NCBI RefSeq assembly: GCF_001894885.1
Contig: NZ_BCXB01000010.1
Span: forward strand, 1 to 64,000
Direction of reading: 5' to 3'
Length of the DNA stretch: 64,000 bases
Source: Rhodococcus marinonascens NBRC 14363
Lineage (GTDB): Bacteria; Actinomycetota; Actinomycetes; Mycobacteriales; Mycobacteriaceae
A program made the translations under genes and the position numbers. The notes beneath the pieces are model-generated. The model made no database searches, had not been told where the DNA came from, and saw nothing but the letters and a program-made list of their open reading frames with translations. Every line of letters starts with the position of its first letter. The stretch's first letter is position 1. This document shows, one piece after another, positions 18,167 to 26,330 of this stretch.

Positions 18167-19357
18167 TCAGTACGTGCGCCGCGTCGCGGCGGCGGCCATC
18201 TCGGTGAGTTGCTGTTTCGCCTCGGCGGTGGCCGTGCTGGTTGCCAGACTCGACAGTGCGTTCTCGACGAGTTCTCCGATTTGCTTTTCCACGTCGGCCA
18301 CCGCGCCGAGCGAGGTGATCGTGTCCCGCAGGGTGTCTACCTCCGCATCCGATATGTCGGATCCGACACTCCGGCGAAGCCATTCGGCAATCTCCGGGTC
18401 CTCGGAGTCGGCGCGCTGCAATGCCTTGGCGAACAGGACGGTGCGTTTGCCTGCCCGAAGGTCGTCGCCGGACGGTTTCCCTGTCACCGCAGGATCTCCG
18501 AACACCCCCAGGAGATCGTCCCGTAGTTGGAACGCGATTCCGATGTCGGTGCCGAATCGGCGGTAGGCAGAGACGAGGGCATCGTCGGCGCCGGCAAGCG
18601 CGGCCCCGAGGTGAAGTGGCCGCTCGATCGTGTAGGCCGCGGTCTTGTACCGGTTCACCTTCATGGCCGCATCGATCGACTCGTCCGCCCGCGCCTCGTT
18701 GCTGATGTCGAGGAACTGCCCGCCGAGTACTTCGGTGCGCATCGCGGACCAGACGGGGGAGATCCGCCGCGACGCCTCGGGACTGATCCCCGATTCCCGG
18801 ATCATATCGTCCGCCCAGGCCAGCGCGAGATCGCCGAGGAGAATCGCGACGGCCTCGCCGAAGTGAGCGGAATCACCGTTCCAGGCGCCGTCGCGGTGGT
18901 GCGTTTCGAACTGGACGTGGACGGTGGGACTGCCACGGCGAGTCGTGGAGGCGTCGATGATGTCGTCGTGCATGAGTGCGCAGGCCTGTACGAGTTCGAG
19001 CGCCGCGCAGGCACGGAGCACAGGCACGGCTTGCGGGCCACGCGGGTCGCCGCCCGCGCCGAGCCAACCGGTCCACGCGAAAGCCGGGCGGACCCGCTTT
19101 CCTCCGCGAAGGACGAAGTCTTCGAGGGTGGTCACGGCGTCGCGATAGCTACTGCCGACCGCGTCGACCTGCTCCTGCCGACTGGTGAAGAAGTCGCCGA
19201 GCGCAATGTCGATCTCGGCCGCGAGTGCGCCGGGGCGGGTTCCAGCGGACAGCGTTGCCTCCAGAGTCGAATTTTCAGGGTCGAATTTCAGGGTCGAGTT
19301 TGCCAGGGTCGAGTTTTCGCGTGCACCAAACTCGGCGACACGCGTCGAGACAACCAT
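18167..19357 (-). CDS. crtE: Geranylgeranyl diphosphate synthase (IdsA/CrtE-type)
   Basis: 396 residues, a trans-isoprenyl diphosphate synthase. The first Asp-rich motif DDIID is at residues 131-135 and the second region FQLRDDLLGVFGDP near 280. GGKRVRPA at 85-92 is the IPP site. It makes the C20 precursor for CrtB and for polyprenyl carriers such as that used by MptA. The N-terminal 40 residues carry an unusual repeat (ENSTLANSTL...ENSTLEATL) and are probably disordered. The start is chosen as ATG 19357; no clear ribosome site is seen. It is divergent from metF. Confidence 0.88.
   Translation of the reverse strand: MVVSTRVAEFGARENSTLANSTLKFDPENSTLEATLSAGTRPGALAAEIDIALGDFFTSRQEQVDAVGSSYRDAVTTLEDFVLRGGKRVRPAFAWTGWLGAGGDPRGPQAVPVLRACAALELVQACALMHDDIIDASTTRRGSPTVHVQFETHHRDGAWNGDSAHFGEAVAILLGDLALAWADDMIRESGISPEASRRISPVWSAMRTEVLGGQFLDISNEARADESIDAAMKVNRYKTAAYTIERPLHLGAALAGADDALVSAYRRFGTDIGIAFQLRDDLLGVFGDPAVTGKPSGDDLRAGKRTVLFAKALQRADSEDPEIAEWLRRSVGSDISDAEVDTLRDTITSLGAVADVEKQIGELVENALSSLATSTATAEAKQQLTEMAAAATRRTY
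19261..19318. repeat. 13-15-bp degenerate repeats at the crtE 5' end
   Basis: Four copies of a gggtcgaattt-like unit (19261, 19276, 19289, 19304) with lengths 13-15 bp encode the STL repeats in the N-terminal tail of the GGPP synthase. The sequence is more AT-rich than its surroundings. Confidence 0.7.
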
Positions 19358-19451
19358 AGTGGGCGGCTGGGGGTGCGCTCGGAGGTCGGGTTCTCGGTAC
19401 TCACCAAGACGCAATGAGCGCCCGGCCCCTGGCTGTACCTATGCTGGATGG

Positions 19452-20441
19452 GTGACATTCGATTCCGTCAGGGGGCGGGCCAGCAAGGGTTGGGTGACCC
19501 GCACGCCATGCATCGTCGACCGGATTCGGTCGTGCGGCGACGGCCGAGTCCCTTTTTCCGTCGAGTTCTCGCCGCCGCGGGACGAGGCCGCCGAGGCTCG
19601 TTTGTGGCGTGCGGTCCGGGAGTTCGAGCGCCTGGGTCCGGCCTTCGTGTCCATGACCTACGGTGCGGGCGGGTCGACGCGCGACCGTACTGTCCGCATC
19701 ACCGGGCAACTCGCCGAGGAGACCACGCTTCTTCCCGTGGCGCATCTCACTGCTGTATCGCACAGCGTCGACGAACTGCGCTCGATGGTGGGCGCCTACG
19801 CCGACCGTGGAATCAGCAACATCCTGGTCCTGCGCGGCGACCCACCCGGCGATCCGCTCGGTGAATGGCAGAAGCATCCCGAGGGTGTCGAGTACGCGGA
19901 AGAGCTCGTCCGGCTCGTCCGCGACCTCGGCGACTTCCACGTCGGCGTGGCATCGTTCCCAGAGGGGCACTACCGCGCGCCCGATCTCGCACACGACACC
20001 CGATACTTGGTGTCGAAGTTGCGCGCCGGTGCCGAGTATTCGATAACCCAAATGTTCTTCGACGTCGACGACTACCTGCGTCTGAGGGACAGGGTTTCGG
20101 CCCTCGACCCTGAGCAGGGTGAGAAGCCGATTATTCCCGAGATCATGCCGATCACATCCCTGCGATCGGTCCGGCGCATGCTCGAACTATCCGGATCGAG
20201 TCTCCCGGCGGAACTCGAGATGCGGCTCGACCGGGCGGCCGGTGACGGCCCCGAGGAGAATCGCGCCGCGGTGCGCGAGATCGGGATCGACCTGGCCACC
20301 GAGATGAGTGAACGACTCATCGCCGAGGGCGCACCGGGCCTGCACTTCATCACCCTGAACTTCGCCCGTGCCACCAGCGAAGTGCTGGCACGACTGGGCG
20401 ACAAAGTGGGTTCCGGGACCTCATCGGCATCGGTCAACTGA
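19452..20441 (+). CDS. metF: Methylenetetrahydrofolate reductase
   Basis: A 329-residue MTHFR TIM-barrel flavoprotein that reduces 5,10-methylene-THF to 5-methyl-THF for methionine synthesis. Recognisable blocks are FSVEFSPPRDE, FVSMTYGAGGSTRDRT (substrate loop), LVLRGDPP, and ITQMFFDVDDYLR. GTG 19452 follows TATGCT by six bases with no ribosome site, so it is likely leaderless. It overlaps the convergent glycosyltransferase gene by 8 bp at the 3' ends. Confidence 0.93.
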   Translation: MTFDSVRGRASKGWVTRTPCIVDRIRSCGDGRVPFSVEFSPPRDEAAEARLWRAVREFERLGPAFVSMTYGAGGSTRDRTVRITGQLAEETTLLPVAHLTAVSHSVDELRSMVGAYADRGISNILVLRGDPPGDPLGEWQKHPEGVEYAEELVRLVRDLGDFHVGVASFPEGHYRAPDLAHDTRYLVSKLRAGAEYSITQMFFDVDDYLRLRDRVSALDPEQGEKPIIPEIMPITSLRSVRRMLELSGSSLPAELEMRLDRAAGDGPEENRAAVREIGIDLATEMSERLIAEGAPGLHFITLNFARATSEVLARLGDKVGSGTSSASVN

Positions 20442-21594
20442 GGGACCGGCCCTTCCACTGAGTTCGTCCGCGGCGGTGGTTACGGTGTGACGACACCGCC
20501 AGCGTCGTCACCGCGGCGATCGACAGTGGGTATGCGCACGCAACGGGCACATCGGTGACGGTGAGTGGGCCACCGCGTTCGAGCGCCCGCGCACACAGTC
20601 GGGACGCCGTCGCCGCGAGGTATCCCACCGCGCCCCACCTGCGCACACGCCCCCGCCCGACCGCGAGTGCCACCGGCGGCGCGACGTAGGCCACGGCCGC
20701 CGCACCCAGCACTGCGGTCGCGCCGATGCGGGAGCCGAAGGCCGTCCACAGCCAGCGATCGTATCCGCCGCGCAACGCGGCGGCGTCCACGTACATCCGG
20801 CACGACGCGGACCTGCCTGCGAGGGCGACCTCTGTCCGCCGGCCCCGGCGGCGGAGTAGACGTGCGAGGTCGAGGTCTTCGGTGAGGCTGCCTGCGACCG
20901 CTCGGTGACCTCCGACCTGGCGGTATTCCACGGAATCGAAGACCAGGAACTGGCCGCACGCCACCGCCGTGGATGGTCGCCGCGATCGGTTTGCGGCCCG
21001 GATGGGTAGTGTCGCCGCCCAGGTCCACGCGAGTAGTGGTTGGACGAGGATTTCGGTGATCGACCGCGCCTCCTGAAACGGCCACGGACAGAGCAGCGCT
21101 GCGCCCGATTCGCGCAGTGCGGAACATGCCGCGTTCAGGGCGTCCGGGTCCAACCGCACATCCGCGTCGAGGAATACGAGAATGCCGCTGCGGCCGCGGC
21201 CCGACCCGGCGGCGTGTTCGCCTGCTCGGTGACATGCGGCGGGCTTGCCCACCCACCCGTCCGGGGGTTCCTCGGTCCCCCTTTTCACTGCCAAGCGGGG
21301 ATCCCCGGCGCACGCCTCCTCTGCCGCCGCGGCCGTTCCATCCGTGGAGGCATCGTCGTAGACCAGCACAAACAGGTCTTCGACACCGCGTTGGCGGCGT
21401 AGGTCGGCGAGGAGGTTCGGTAGTCGGTTGCGTTCGTCTCTGGCCGGAATGCACACCGTGACAGGTTCGGTGGTCGGGCTGGGGTCAGTAGGTAGCCGTG
21501 GGGCACGACACAGATTGATGACGGTCGTGACGAGTCCGGCAATCGAGATCAGCGAACCGATTCGAACCACCCGCTCGATCGGCGTCGCGCTCAC
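20434..21594 (-). CDS. GT2 glycosyltransferase, probable carotenoid glycosyltransferase (CruG-like)
   Basis: About 386 residues. GT-A features are VCIPARDERNRLPN, YDDASTDGT near 79-87, the metal-binding FLDADVRLD, and the acceptor/catalytic EDLDLARLLRRRG. There is one N-terminal hydrophobic segment and two or three at the C-terminus, so it is membrane bound. The start GTG 21594 is 23 bp after lppM. Its family and its proximity to cruF suggest it glycosylates a hydroxylated carotenoid, as CruF/CruG pairs do in cyanobacteria. This substrate is inferred, and a lipid acceptor is possible. Confidence 0.75.
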   Translation of the reverse strand: MSATPIERVVRIGSLISIAGLVTTVINLCRAPRLPTDPSPTTEPVTVCIPARDERNRLPNLLADLRRQRGVEDLFVLVYDDASTDGTAAAAEEACAGDPRLAVKRGTEEPPDGWVGKPAACHRAGEHAAGSGRGRSGILVFLDADVRLDPDALNAACSALRESGAALLCPWPFQEARSITEILVQPLLAWTWAATLPIRAANRSRRPSTAVACGQFLVFDSVEYRQVGGHRAVAGSLTEDLDLARLLRRRGRRTEVALAGRSASCRMYVDAAALRGGYDRWLWTAFGSRIGATAVLGAAAVAYVAPPVALAVGRGRVRRWGAVGYLAATASRLCARALERGGPLTVTDVPVACAYPLSIAAVTTLAVSSHRNHRRGRTQWKGRSLS

Positions 21595-21617
21595 GTCGAG
21601 CCCGATCGAACACCGGC

Positions 21618-22358
21618 TCACGACTTCGAGCGGTCCCTGTCGCGGCCACCGCCGGCCACCGGCTCCCTGTTGCGGGCGGCCACGGGTTCCCTGTTGCGGG
21701 CCATCCAGGCCAGCGCGGCGACGATCACGGCAACTCCCAGGGTTGCGCCGCCCATGATGCCGGCCCAGCCAGCGAAACTGCGTGTGCTGGGATCCTGGTA
21801 GCGCACCTCGGCTCGGATGGTCGAGGTGTCCCCCGCGGGGAGCGTCCACGACACGATGGAATCACCTTGGCGGGTTCCGTTGGTCGTGACGATTCTGGAG
21901 GGAAAGGCGACGGTGATCTGCACATCGGTGCCCTGAGCCGGTACGGAAGTGAGATCGGCCCTCCCATCGAGGGTCACGAGGTCTCCGGCCCGCTGCAACG
22001 AAATCTGGAAACTGCCGTTCGCCTGGTCTGACATTGAGCCGAGTTGTTGCACGTCGCCGAAGGTGAGGTCGCTGAAGAACGCCTGGCTGCCCACGTACCC
22101 GTCCTGCCTGTACTCCTGGACGCGGATCTTGTCCGACAGTGCGGCGGGCGGCGTGAGTTGCGGTCCCTGGTCCTGATCGTCCGTGGGCACGCTGGCGGCC
22201 ACGATCTGACCGGACACCCTGTCGTCGGCAGACACACCCATCGACACCTGAACCCGCAGGCAGCCCGCGAGCAGGGGCACGAGGAGGAGGGCGAGGGCCG
22301 CGAGGGAGAAGCCCCGGCGCCGCGAGCGGATGGAGGTCGGAACTGAGGACGGTTGCAC
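21618..22358 (-). CDS. lppM: Lipoprotein LppM
   Basis: 246 residues. The signal peptide ends in the lipobox LLAGC (acylated Cys33), and the mature part starts LRVQVSMGVSADDRVSG. A C-terminal membrane helix (FAGWAGIMGGATLGVAVIVAALAWM) is followed by a short basic tail with a duplicated ARNREPVA. Architecture and position next to the GNAT/metF region match mycobacterial LppM (Rv2171), a surface lipoprotein linked to phagosome trafficking there. Start GTG 22358 is chosen; CACGAT six bases upstream suggests a leaderless message. Confidence 0.82.
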   Translation of the reverse strand: MQPSSVPTSIRSRRRGFSLAALALLLVPLLAGCLRVQVSMGVSADDRVSGQIVAASVPTDDQDQGPQLTPPAALSDKIRVQEYRQDGYVGSQAFFSDLTFGDVQQLGSMSDQANGSFQISLQRAGDLVTLDGRADLTSVPAQGTDVQITVAFPSRIVTTNGTRQGDSIVSWTLPAGDTSTIRAEVRYQDPSTRSFAGWAGIMGGATLGVAVIVAALAWMARNREPVAARNREPVAGGGRDRDRSKS

Positions 22359-22389
22359 AGTTGTATCGTGCCAGGGGAGCGGAACGGTG

Positions 22390-23238
22390 TCAGGTGCGAG
22401 GGCGCGTGTCGTACGTCCAGGGTTGGCGGGCACGTTGCCGCATCAGGGAGATGAGCAGAGGGACTCCCAGAATTCCCATCACGATCCATCCGTACATCGC
22501 GGAGTACCGCAACTCGGGGGCGCCCAGAAAGACCGAGTGGGCCAGCGCGGAACCAAGCCACGTCCACAGGAACAACCCGATCGGGACGCCATCACTGCGC
22601 GGGGCCGCGGCGTCGACCTGGAGTTCGATTCGGCGGTTGACCCCGTGGTCGATCAGGAGGTCGATTCGGTCGACGGCGACGGCCATCACCACCGTCACCA
22701 ACAACCATCCGGCGTAATTGGTCAGCGGGATGTGCTCGAGGCCGGGAAGACCGGCATCGGCGACGCACCAGGTCCACTGGCCGTCCGCGACCATCTGCGG
22801 GTCGAGATACAGGTCCCAGCCGACGACACCGATCGTTGCCAGGAGGATACGAATTGGCCGCAGGAGCGGTCCTCGCGCGAGCACCGACGCCACGCACCAC
22901 GCAAGGTAGAAGCCGGCCGTCCACGCCAGGGGCACCACGAGGGGAACACCTGCAAGCGCAGGTCCGAGCCGGTCTGCGGTGTAGGCATAGCAGCCGTACG
23001 GGTATCCGGTGGCCGTTCCGAGGACCTCCGAGGACAGACCGAGTCCGGCGGTCACGATAACCAGCCCGGCAGTCCAGCGTGCTCCTCGGGTGGCGGCCGC
23101 ATGGGTGATACACGCCGCCGCGAGCAGCACGACCACCGATACGGTGAGCGCGTCGCGCGCCCCGCCCTGCACCAGCGGATAGAGAATTTGCGTTACGACG
23201 GCCGCTGCGGCGAGAAACACCGAGAGACGGCCAGTCAT
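22390..23238 (-). CDS. cruF: Carotenoid biosynthesis protein, CruF family (carotenoid 1',2'-hydratase type)
   Basis: 282 residues, six to eight membrane helices. The conserved DUF422/CruF blocks GYPYGCYAY, GPALAGVPLVVPLAW and WDLYLDPQMVADGQWTW are all present. CruF-type enzymes hydrate the terminal 1',2' double bond of acyclic carotenoid ends. ATG 23238 overlaps the upstream CrtO-like gene stop (ATGA), so the two are translated together. The neighbouring GT2 gene could glycosylate the resulting hydroxyl group. Confidence 0.85.
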   Translation of the reverse strand: MTGRLSVFLAAAAVVTQILYPLVQGGARDALTVSVVVLLAAACITHAAATRGARWTAGLVIVTAGLGLSSEVLGTATGYPYGCYAYTADRLGPALAGVPLVVPLAWTAGFYLAWCVASVLARGPLLRPIRILLATIGVVGWDLYLDPQMVADGQWTWCVADAGLPGLEHIPLTNYAGWLLVTVVMAVAVDRIDLLIDHGVNRRIELQVDAAAPRSDGVPIGLFLWTWLGSALAHSVFLGAPELRYSAMYGWIVMGILGVPLLISLMRQRARQPWTYDTRPRT

Positions 23239-24809
23239 CGCGCCGGCCACAGGCGCCGTAGGCCGCGCCGTGCATCGTGGAGTGCCACCTGTGCAGCGCT
23301 TCGGCCGCTCGCGCCGGATACGCCGCCACCCGGGTGTGTCGAGGCCCCGGTCAGATACAGGCGGTCGGCGCCGGGAACGCGGTGCCCCGACAGTTCGGGC
23401 AGTGGACGCCACATCATCATCTGGTCCAGCGACATTTCGACGTGCATGACGTTGCCGCCGACCAGTCCCATCTCGTCTTCGAGGTCCTGCGGCGACTGCA
23501 CGTGCCGGTCGAGCACGGATGCGCTGAAGCCGGGCGCGAGCGCGTCGATCTCAGCGATGATCCGATCGGCCTCGGGCCGGGCCAGGTCGCCCCACCTGCG
23601 ACCACCACTGAGCCGGTACGGCTGCCATTGGGACCACAGGGTCACCTGATGCTGGCCGACCGGTGCGATGGAGGGGTCCAGGCTGCTGAAGCTCATTCCG
23701 AGAACCGCTGGACGCGGGGGGAGTTCCCCGGCCAGGGCAGCGCCGTGGGCGAGTCGCAGGTGTGCACGATCGGATACCAGCAGTTGAAGCCCGTGGGTGA
23801 CTGAGGAATCGGGCGCGCTCGGGTAATCGGGGAGCGCGTCGGTGGCCAGTCGCACAGCCATCCCGATTCCTGGTCCGACGCGAATCCGGCGACGCCAGCG
23901 GTCGATTGTCTGTCTATCGTGTCCGCCACGCGCGAGGAGATCGAGGGTCGTGAGGACGTGGCAGCCCGCGACGACCACGCGCGATCGGATCTCGCGGCCC
24001 GAGGACGTTCGGGTCGTCCAGGAGTCGCCGTGACGTGTCAGCGCCGTCACCGAATCGCCGAGCGAGACTGTGCCGGAGTCCGAACGTAATCGGGACGCGA
24101 GGGCAGCGGTCAGGGCGCCGCTCCCGCCGACCGCACGGCCCGGAGGAACGGTGTGCATGAGGGCGGCGAATCCGACCATCGGCGCCGTGCCGGGCTCGGA
24201 CATCGGCGGGCCCGACTGGGCGCCGAACCAGGCGAGCGCGGCCTTGAGTCGTTCGTTGTCGAAGTACTCGTCCAGTAGAGCGTCCCCGGAGCCGAGGAAC
24301 TGTCGGGATAGGTCGCTGCCGCCCCCGCCCGCATCGAGTCCCCAGAACGAGGAGAGCAGCGCGGGCGCGGTCGGCGGCTTCGAGAACGCGCGCATGACGC
24401 GGGCGCTGCGCGGACCCCATACCTCGACGAACCGGCGGTATGCGTCGGCATCGGCGGCCCCGCAGGACTCTTGGATGGACAGGCATGTCGAGGCGAGGCT
24501 GCGGTGGAAAACGATTCCAGGCTCGCCCGCATGTGCCGGCGCCGGCGCAAAGGCCCACGGATCGCAGTCGAGGTATCTCAGGCCGTGCGCCCCTAGGTCG
24601 AGCTCTTCGACGATTCCCGTGTGGCGCACCATGATGTGCGCGGACGAACCGCGGTCGACTTTGTGTCCGGGAAAACGTTGCACCGTGGATACCGCACCGC
24701 CGAGAACGGTGTCACGTTCGATCACCTCGACGGACCATCCGGATCGTGCGAGGTAACACGCCGACACCAGGGCGTTGTGTCCCGAACCCACTACCACCGC
24801 ATCGATCAT
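23235..24809 (-). CDS. FAD-dependent carotenoid oxidoreductase (CrtO-like ketolase or desaturase)
   Basis: 524 residues of the phytoene-desaturase superfamily. The dinucleotide fold DAVVVGSGHNALVSACYLARSG starts at residue 3, the GG motif VLGGAVSTVQRFPGH follows, and the C-terminal LYLTGASTHPGGGVSGASGRSAAQ is typical of CrtO/retinol-saturase-like enzymes. Overlap with cruF shows a shared pathway. CrtO-type proteins add a 4-keto group and relatives desaturate; which applies is not decidable here. Start ATG 24809 is 25 bp after the GNAT gene stop. Confidence 0.8.
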   Translation of the reverse strand: MIDAVVVGSGHNALVSACYLARSGWSVEVIERDTVLGGAVSTVQRFPGHKVDRGSSAHIMVRHTGIVEELDLGAHGLRYLDCDPWAFAPAPAHAGEPGIVFHRSLASTCLSIQESCGAADADAYRRFVEVWGPRSARVMRAFSKPPTAPALLSSFWGLDAGGGGSDLSRQFLGSGDALLDEYFDNERLKAALAWFGAQSGPPMSEPGTAPMVGFAALMHTVPPGRAVGGSGALTAALASRLRSDSGTVSLGDSVTALTRHGDSWTTRTSSGREIRSRVVVAGCHVLTTLDLLARGGHDRQTIDRWRRRIRVGPGIGMAVRLATDALPDYPSAPDSSVTHGLQLLVSDRAHLRLAHGAALAGELPPRPAVLGMSFSSLDPSIAPVGQHQVTLWSQWQPYRLSGGRRWGDLARPEADRIIAEIDALAPGFSASVLDRHVQSPQDLEDEMGLVGGNVMHVEMSLDQMMMWRPLPELSGHRVPGADRLYLTGASTHPGGGVSGASGRSAAQVALHDARRGLRRLWPAR

Positions 24810-24834
24810 CGGGCGGATCCGCCCAATGGGCCAA

Positions 24835-25446
24835 TCACAGCGGAAGCCCTCGTCCAAGCACTGCGAAAGGGCGGTTGTCGCCGCCGAATCGGAAGTGCCG
24901 CAGGACATCTCTGAAGCCGAGGCGCCGATAGAGCCGCCAGGCACGGTTGTCCTCGTCAGCGACCTCCGGCGTGGACAGCAGGACACCCCGCTCGGGTCTG
25001 TCTTCGAGGAGCCGTAGGAGCAGCGTCTCACCGAGTTGATGCCCCTGGGCATCGGGGTGGACGTGTAGTTCGGTGAGTTCGAAGTAGTTGGCGAGGAGTA
25101 CGTCGATCTGGTCCCGGCTCCACCCCGTGTGCCGCAGCCCCGAGCGGACCTGCTGGTGCCACCACTGTCCGGGAGCGCCGCTGTACCCGTAAGCGATGGC
25201 TACGAGGCGGGGTGGCGCGTCTTCAGGAGATCCGTCTCCGACCGGGACGAGCGCGGCGACGGCGCGCCACCCCGAGCGCCGAAGATGCTCACTCCACATA
25301 GGCGCCCGGTGATACTCGGTGCCGTGGGGGTAGCCCATGGCGGCGACGTAGACCGACAGCGCCTCGTGCAGGCGGTCGCGGAACTCGGCGGCCGAGAGTT
25401 CAACCACCAGTGGGGTCTGGTCAGCGTGCGTGTCTACCGGTCTCAC
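24835..25446 (-). CDS. GNAT-family acetyltransferase (Rv2170-like)
   Basis: 203 residues. The acetyl-CoA-binding segment is LTELHVHPDAQGHQLGETLLLRLL and the later NRAWRLYRRLGFRDVLRHF is the usual GNAT C-terminal helix. It corresponds in position to Rv2170. Start GTG 25446 has an AGAAAGG sequence directly upstream, so spacing is poor and the start is provisional. A TATAGC -10-like element and a perfect SOS box lie 30-60 bp upstream, shared with the divergent HEPN gene. DNA-damage control is therefore plausible. Substrate unknown. Confidence 0.82.
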   Translation of the reverse strand: MRPVDTHADQTPLVVELSAAEFRDRLHEALSVYVAAMGYPHGTEYHRAPMWSEHLRRSGWRAVAALVPVGDGSPEDAPPRLVAIAYGYSGAPGQWWHQQVRSGLRHTGWSRDQIDVLLANYFELTELHVHPDAQGHQLGETLLLRLLEDRPERGVLLSTPEVADEDNRAWRLYRRLGFRDVLRHFRFGGDNRPFAVLGRGLPL

Positions 25447-25491
25447 CTTTCTGTTGACGACGTGTCGGTGGGTCCAGCTATATTGAATAGA

Positions 25492-25507
25492 TCGAACTGA
25501 TGTTCGA
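25492..25507. promoter_or_regulatory. SOS box (LexA operator) between the GNAT and HEPN genes
   Basis: TCGAACTGATGTTCGA matches the actinobacterial LexA consensus TCGAAC-N4-GTTCGA exactly; flanking bases extend the dyad to 7 bp per arm. It sits between the -10-like elements TATAGC (minus, 25482-25477) and TATAGG (plus, 25508-25513), where LexA would block both promoters. I saw no other match in the window. Confidence 0.85.
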
Positions 25508-25626
25508 TATAGGGGATCCGGCGATGCTCGAGGGAAGCGAGCACCACTGGACCCCCGACCTAGCACGAATTCAAAGGTCTGACTATGCCCGGCGGGGTGT
25601 TGCACCGGGGTTGGGAGGTGTTCGAA

Positions 25627-26094
25627 GTGTCGACGAACTCGGTCGCAGGACCGAACTCTGGGGATTCCCGTCGACCGGGAATCGTGCGCGACCCGGCGTC
25701 CAGGCGAGGGTCGGTGCTGCTCGATCGCGCCGACGCCCTCCTGTCGCAATCGGTGGGAGCGGGCGCGCCGGCAGACCGATTCCACAGCGCATATCTGGCT
25801 GCACTGAGAGGGGCGGGTGCGGTGTTGGCCACCGCTGAGCGGACGTCGTCGGGCAATCGAAGGACACGAACGCGTAACGCCTGGGTTCTCTTGGCCCATG
25901 CCGCGCCGGATTTGGCGAGCTGGGCCGACTACTTCGCCAGTCACTCGGCCACCCGTGCGGCAATCGAAGCCGGTATGTCGCGGATCTTGACCGATTGGGA
26001 GGCCGACGAGTTCTTCGTCGAGGTCGGGCGCTTCCTGCAGGCTGTCGAAGATCGCATCGGACATGACGCAGGTCTCGATTTGCGGGCGTCTTAG
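25627..26094 (+). CDS. SAV_6107-family HEPN-domain protein
   Basis: 155 residues, all helical in appearance: RGSVLLDRADALLSQSVGA, RFHSAYLAALRGAGAVLATAE, NAWVLLAHAAPDLASWADYFASHSA and a C-terminal helix EVGRFLQAVEDRIGHD. This is the actinobacterial SAV_6107 HEPN family. No clean R-x4-6-H ribonuclease motif is visible (R83 and H91 are seven residues apart), so nuclease activity is uncertain. GTG 25627 has GGGAGG eight bases upstream and is preferred over ATG 25585. The shared upstream region carries a perfect SOS box. Confidence 0.75.
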   Translation: MSTNSVAGPNSGDSRRPGIVRDPASRRGSVLLDRADALLSQSVGAGAPADRFHSAYLAALRGAGAVLATAERTSSGNRRTRTRNAWVLLAHAAPDLASWADYFASHSATRAAIEAGMSRILTDWEADEFFVEVGRFLQAVEDRIGHDAGLDLRAS

Positions 26095-26251
26095 CCGGGG
26101 ACGACGGCCGAAAATCGCGGGAAAGAGGTGGGTCGCACGCGAGATTGCGGTGCCCCGAACGGAGATCGGCGTGGCGGTCCGTAGGATCAGTGGCGAACTC
26201 GTACGCCGAGTAGGTGGTACGAGGATCGAACTACTCGTATTATTAGACCTA

Positions 26252-26276
26252 GGTAGTCGCCAAAAAGTCGGCTACC
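26252..26276. other. Small inverted repeat upstream of the DUF3040 gene
   Basis: GGTAGTCG (26252-26259) and CGGCTACC (26269-26276) pair with one G-T wobble around a 9-nt A-rich loop. It lies in an AT-rich patch 55 bp before the GTG start and could be an operator or 5' UTR hairpin. Confidence 0.3.
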
Positions 26277-26330
26277 CACCGACTCGCAACGCGAGGCGGT
26301 GGCCAACAATCCAGTGCCGGGGGAGGTACC

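Noticed and set aside
13915-24809. Horizontally acquired island for the carotenoid genes
   Set aside because: GC content and codon use look like the flanking core genes, and there are no tRNA, integrase or direct-repeat boundaries.
24835-26094. Classical toxin-antitoxin pair (GNAT/HEPN)
   Set aside because: The genes are divergent with separate coding units, not a bicistronic operon, and neither matches a known toxin-antitoxin pairing. The SOS link is reported instead.
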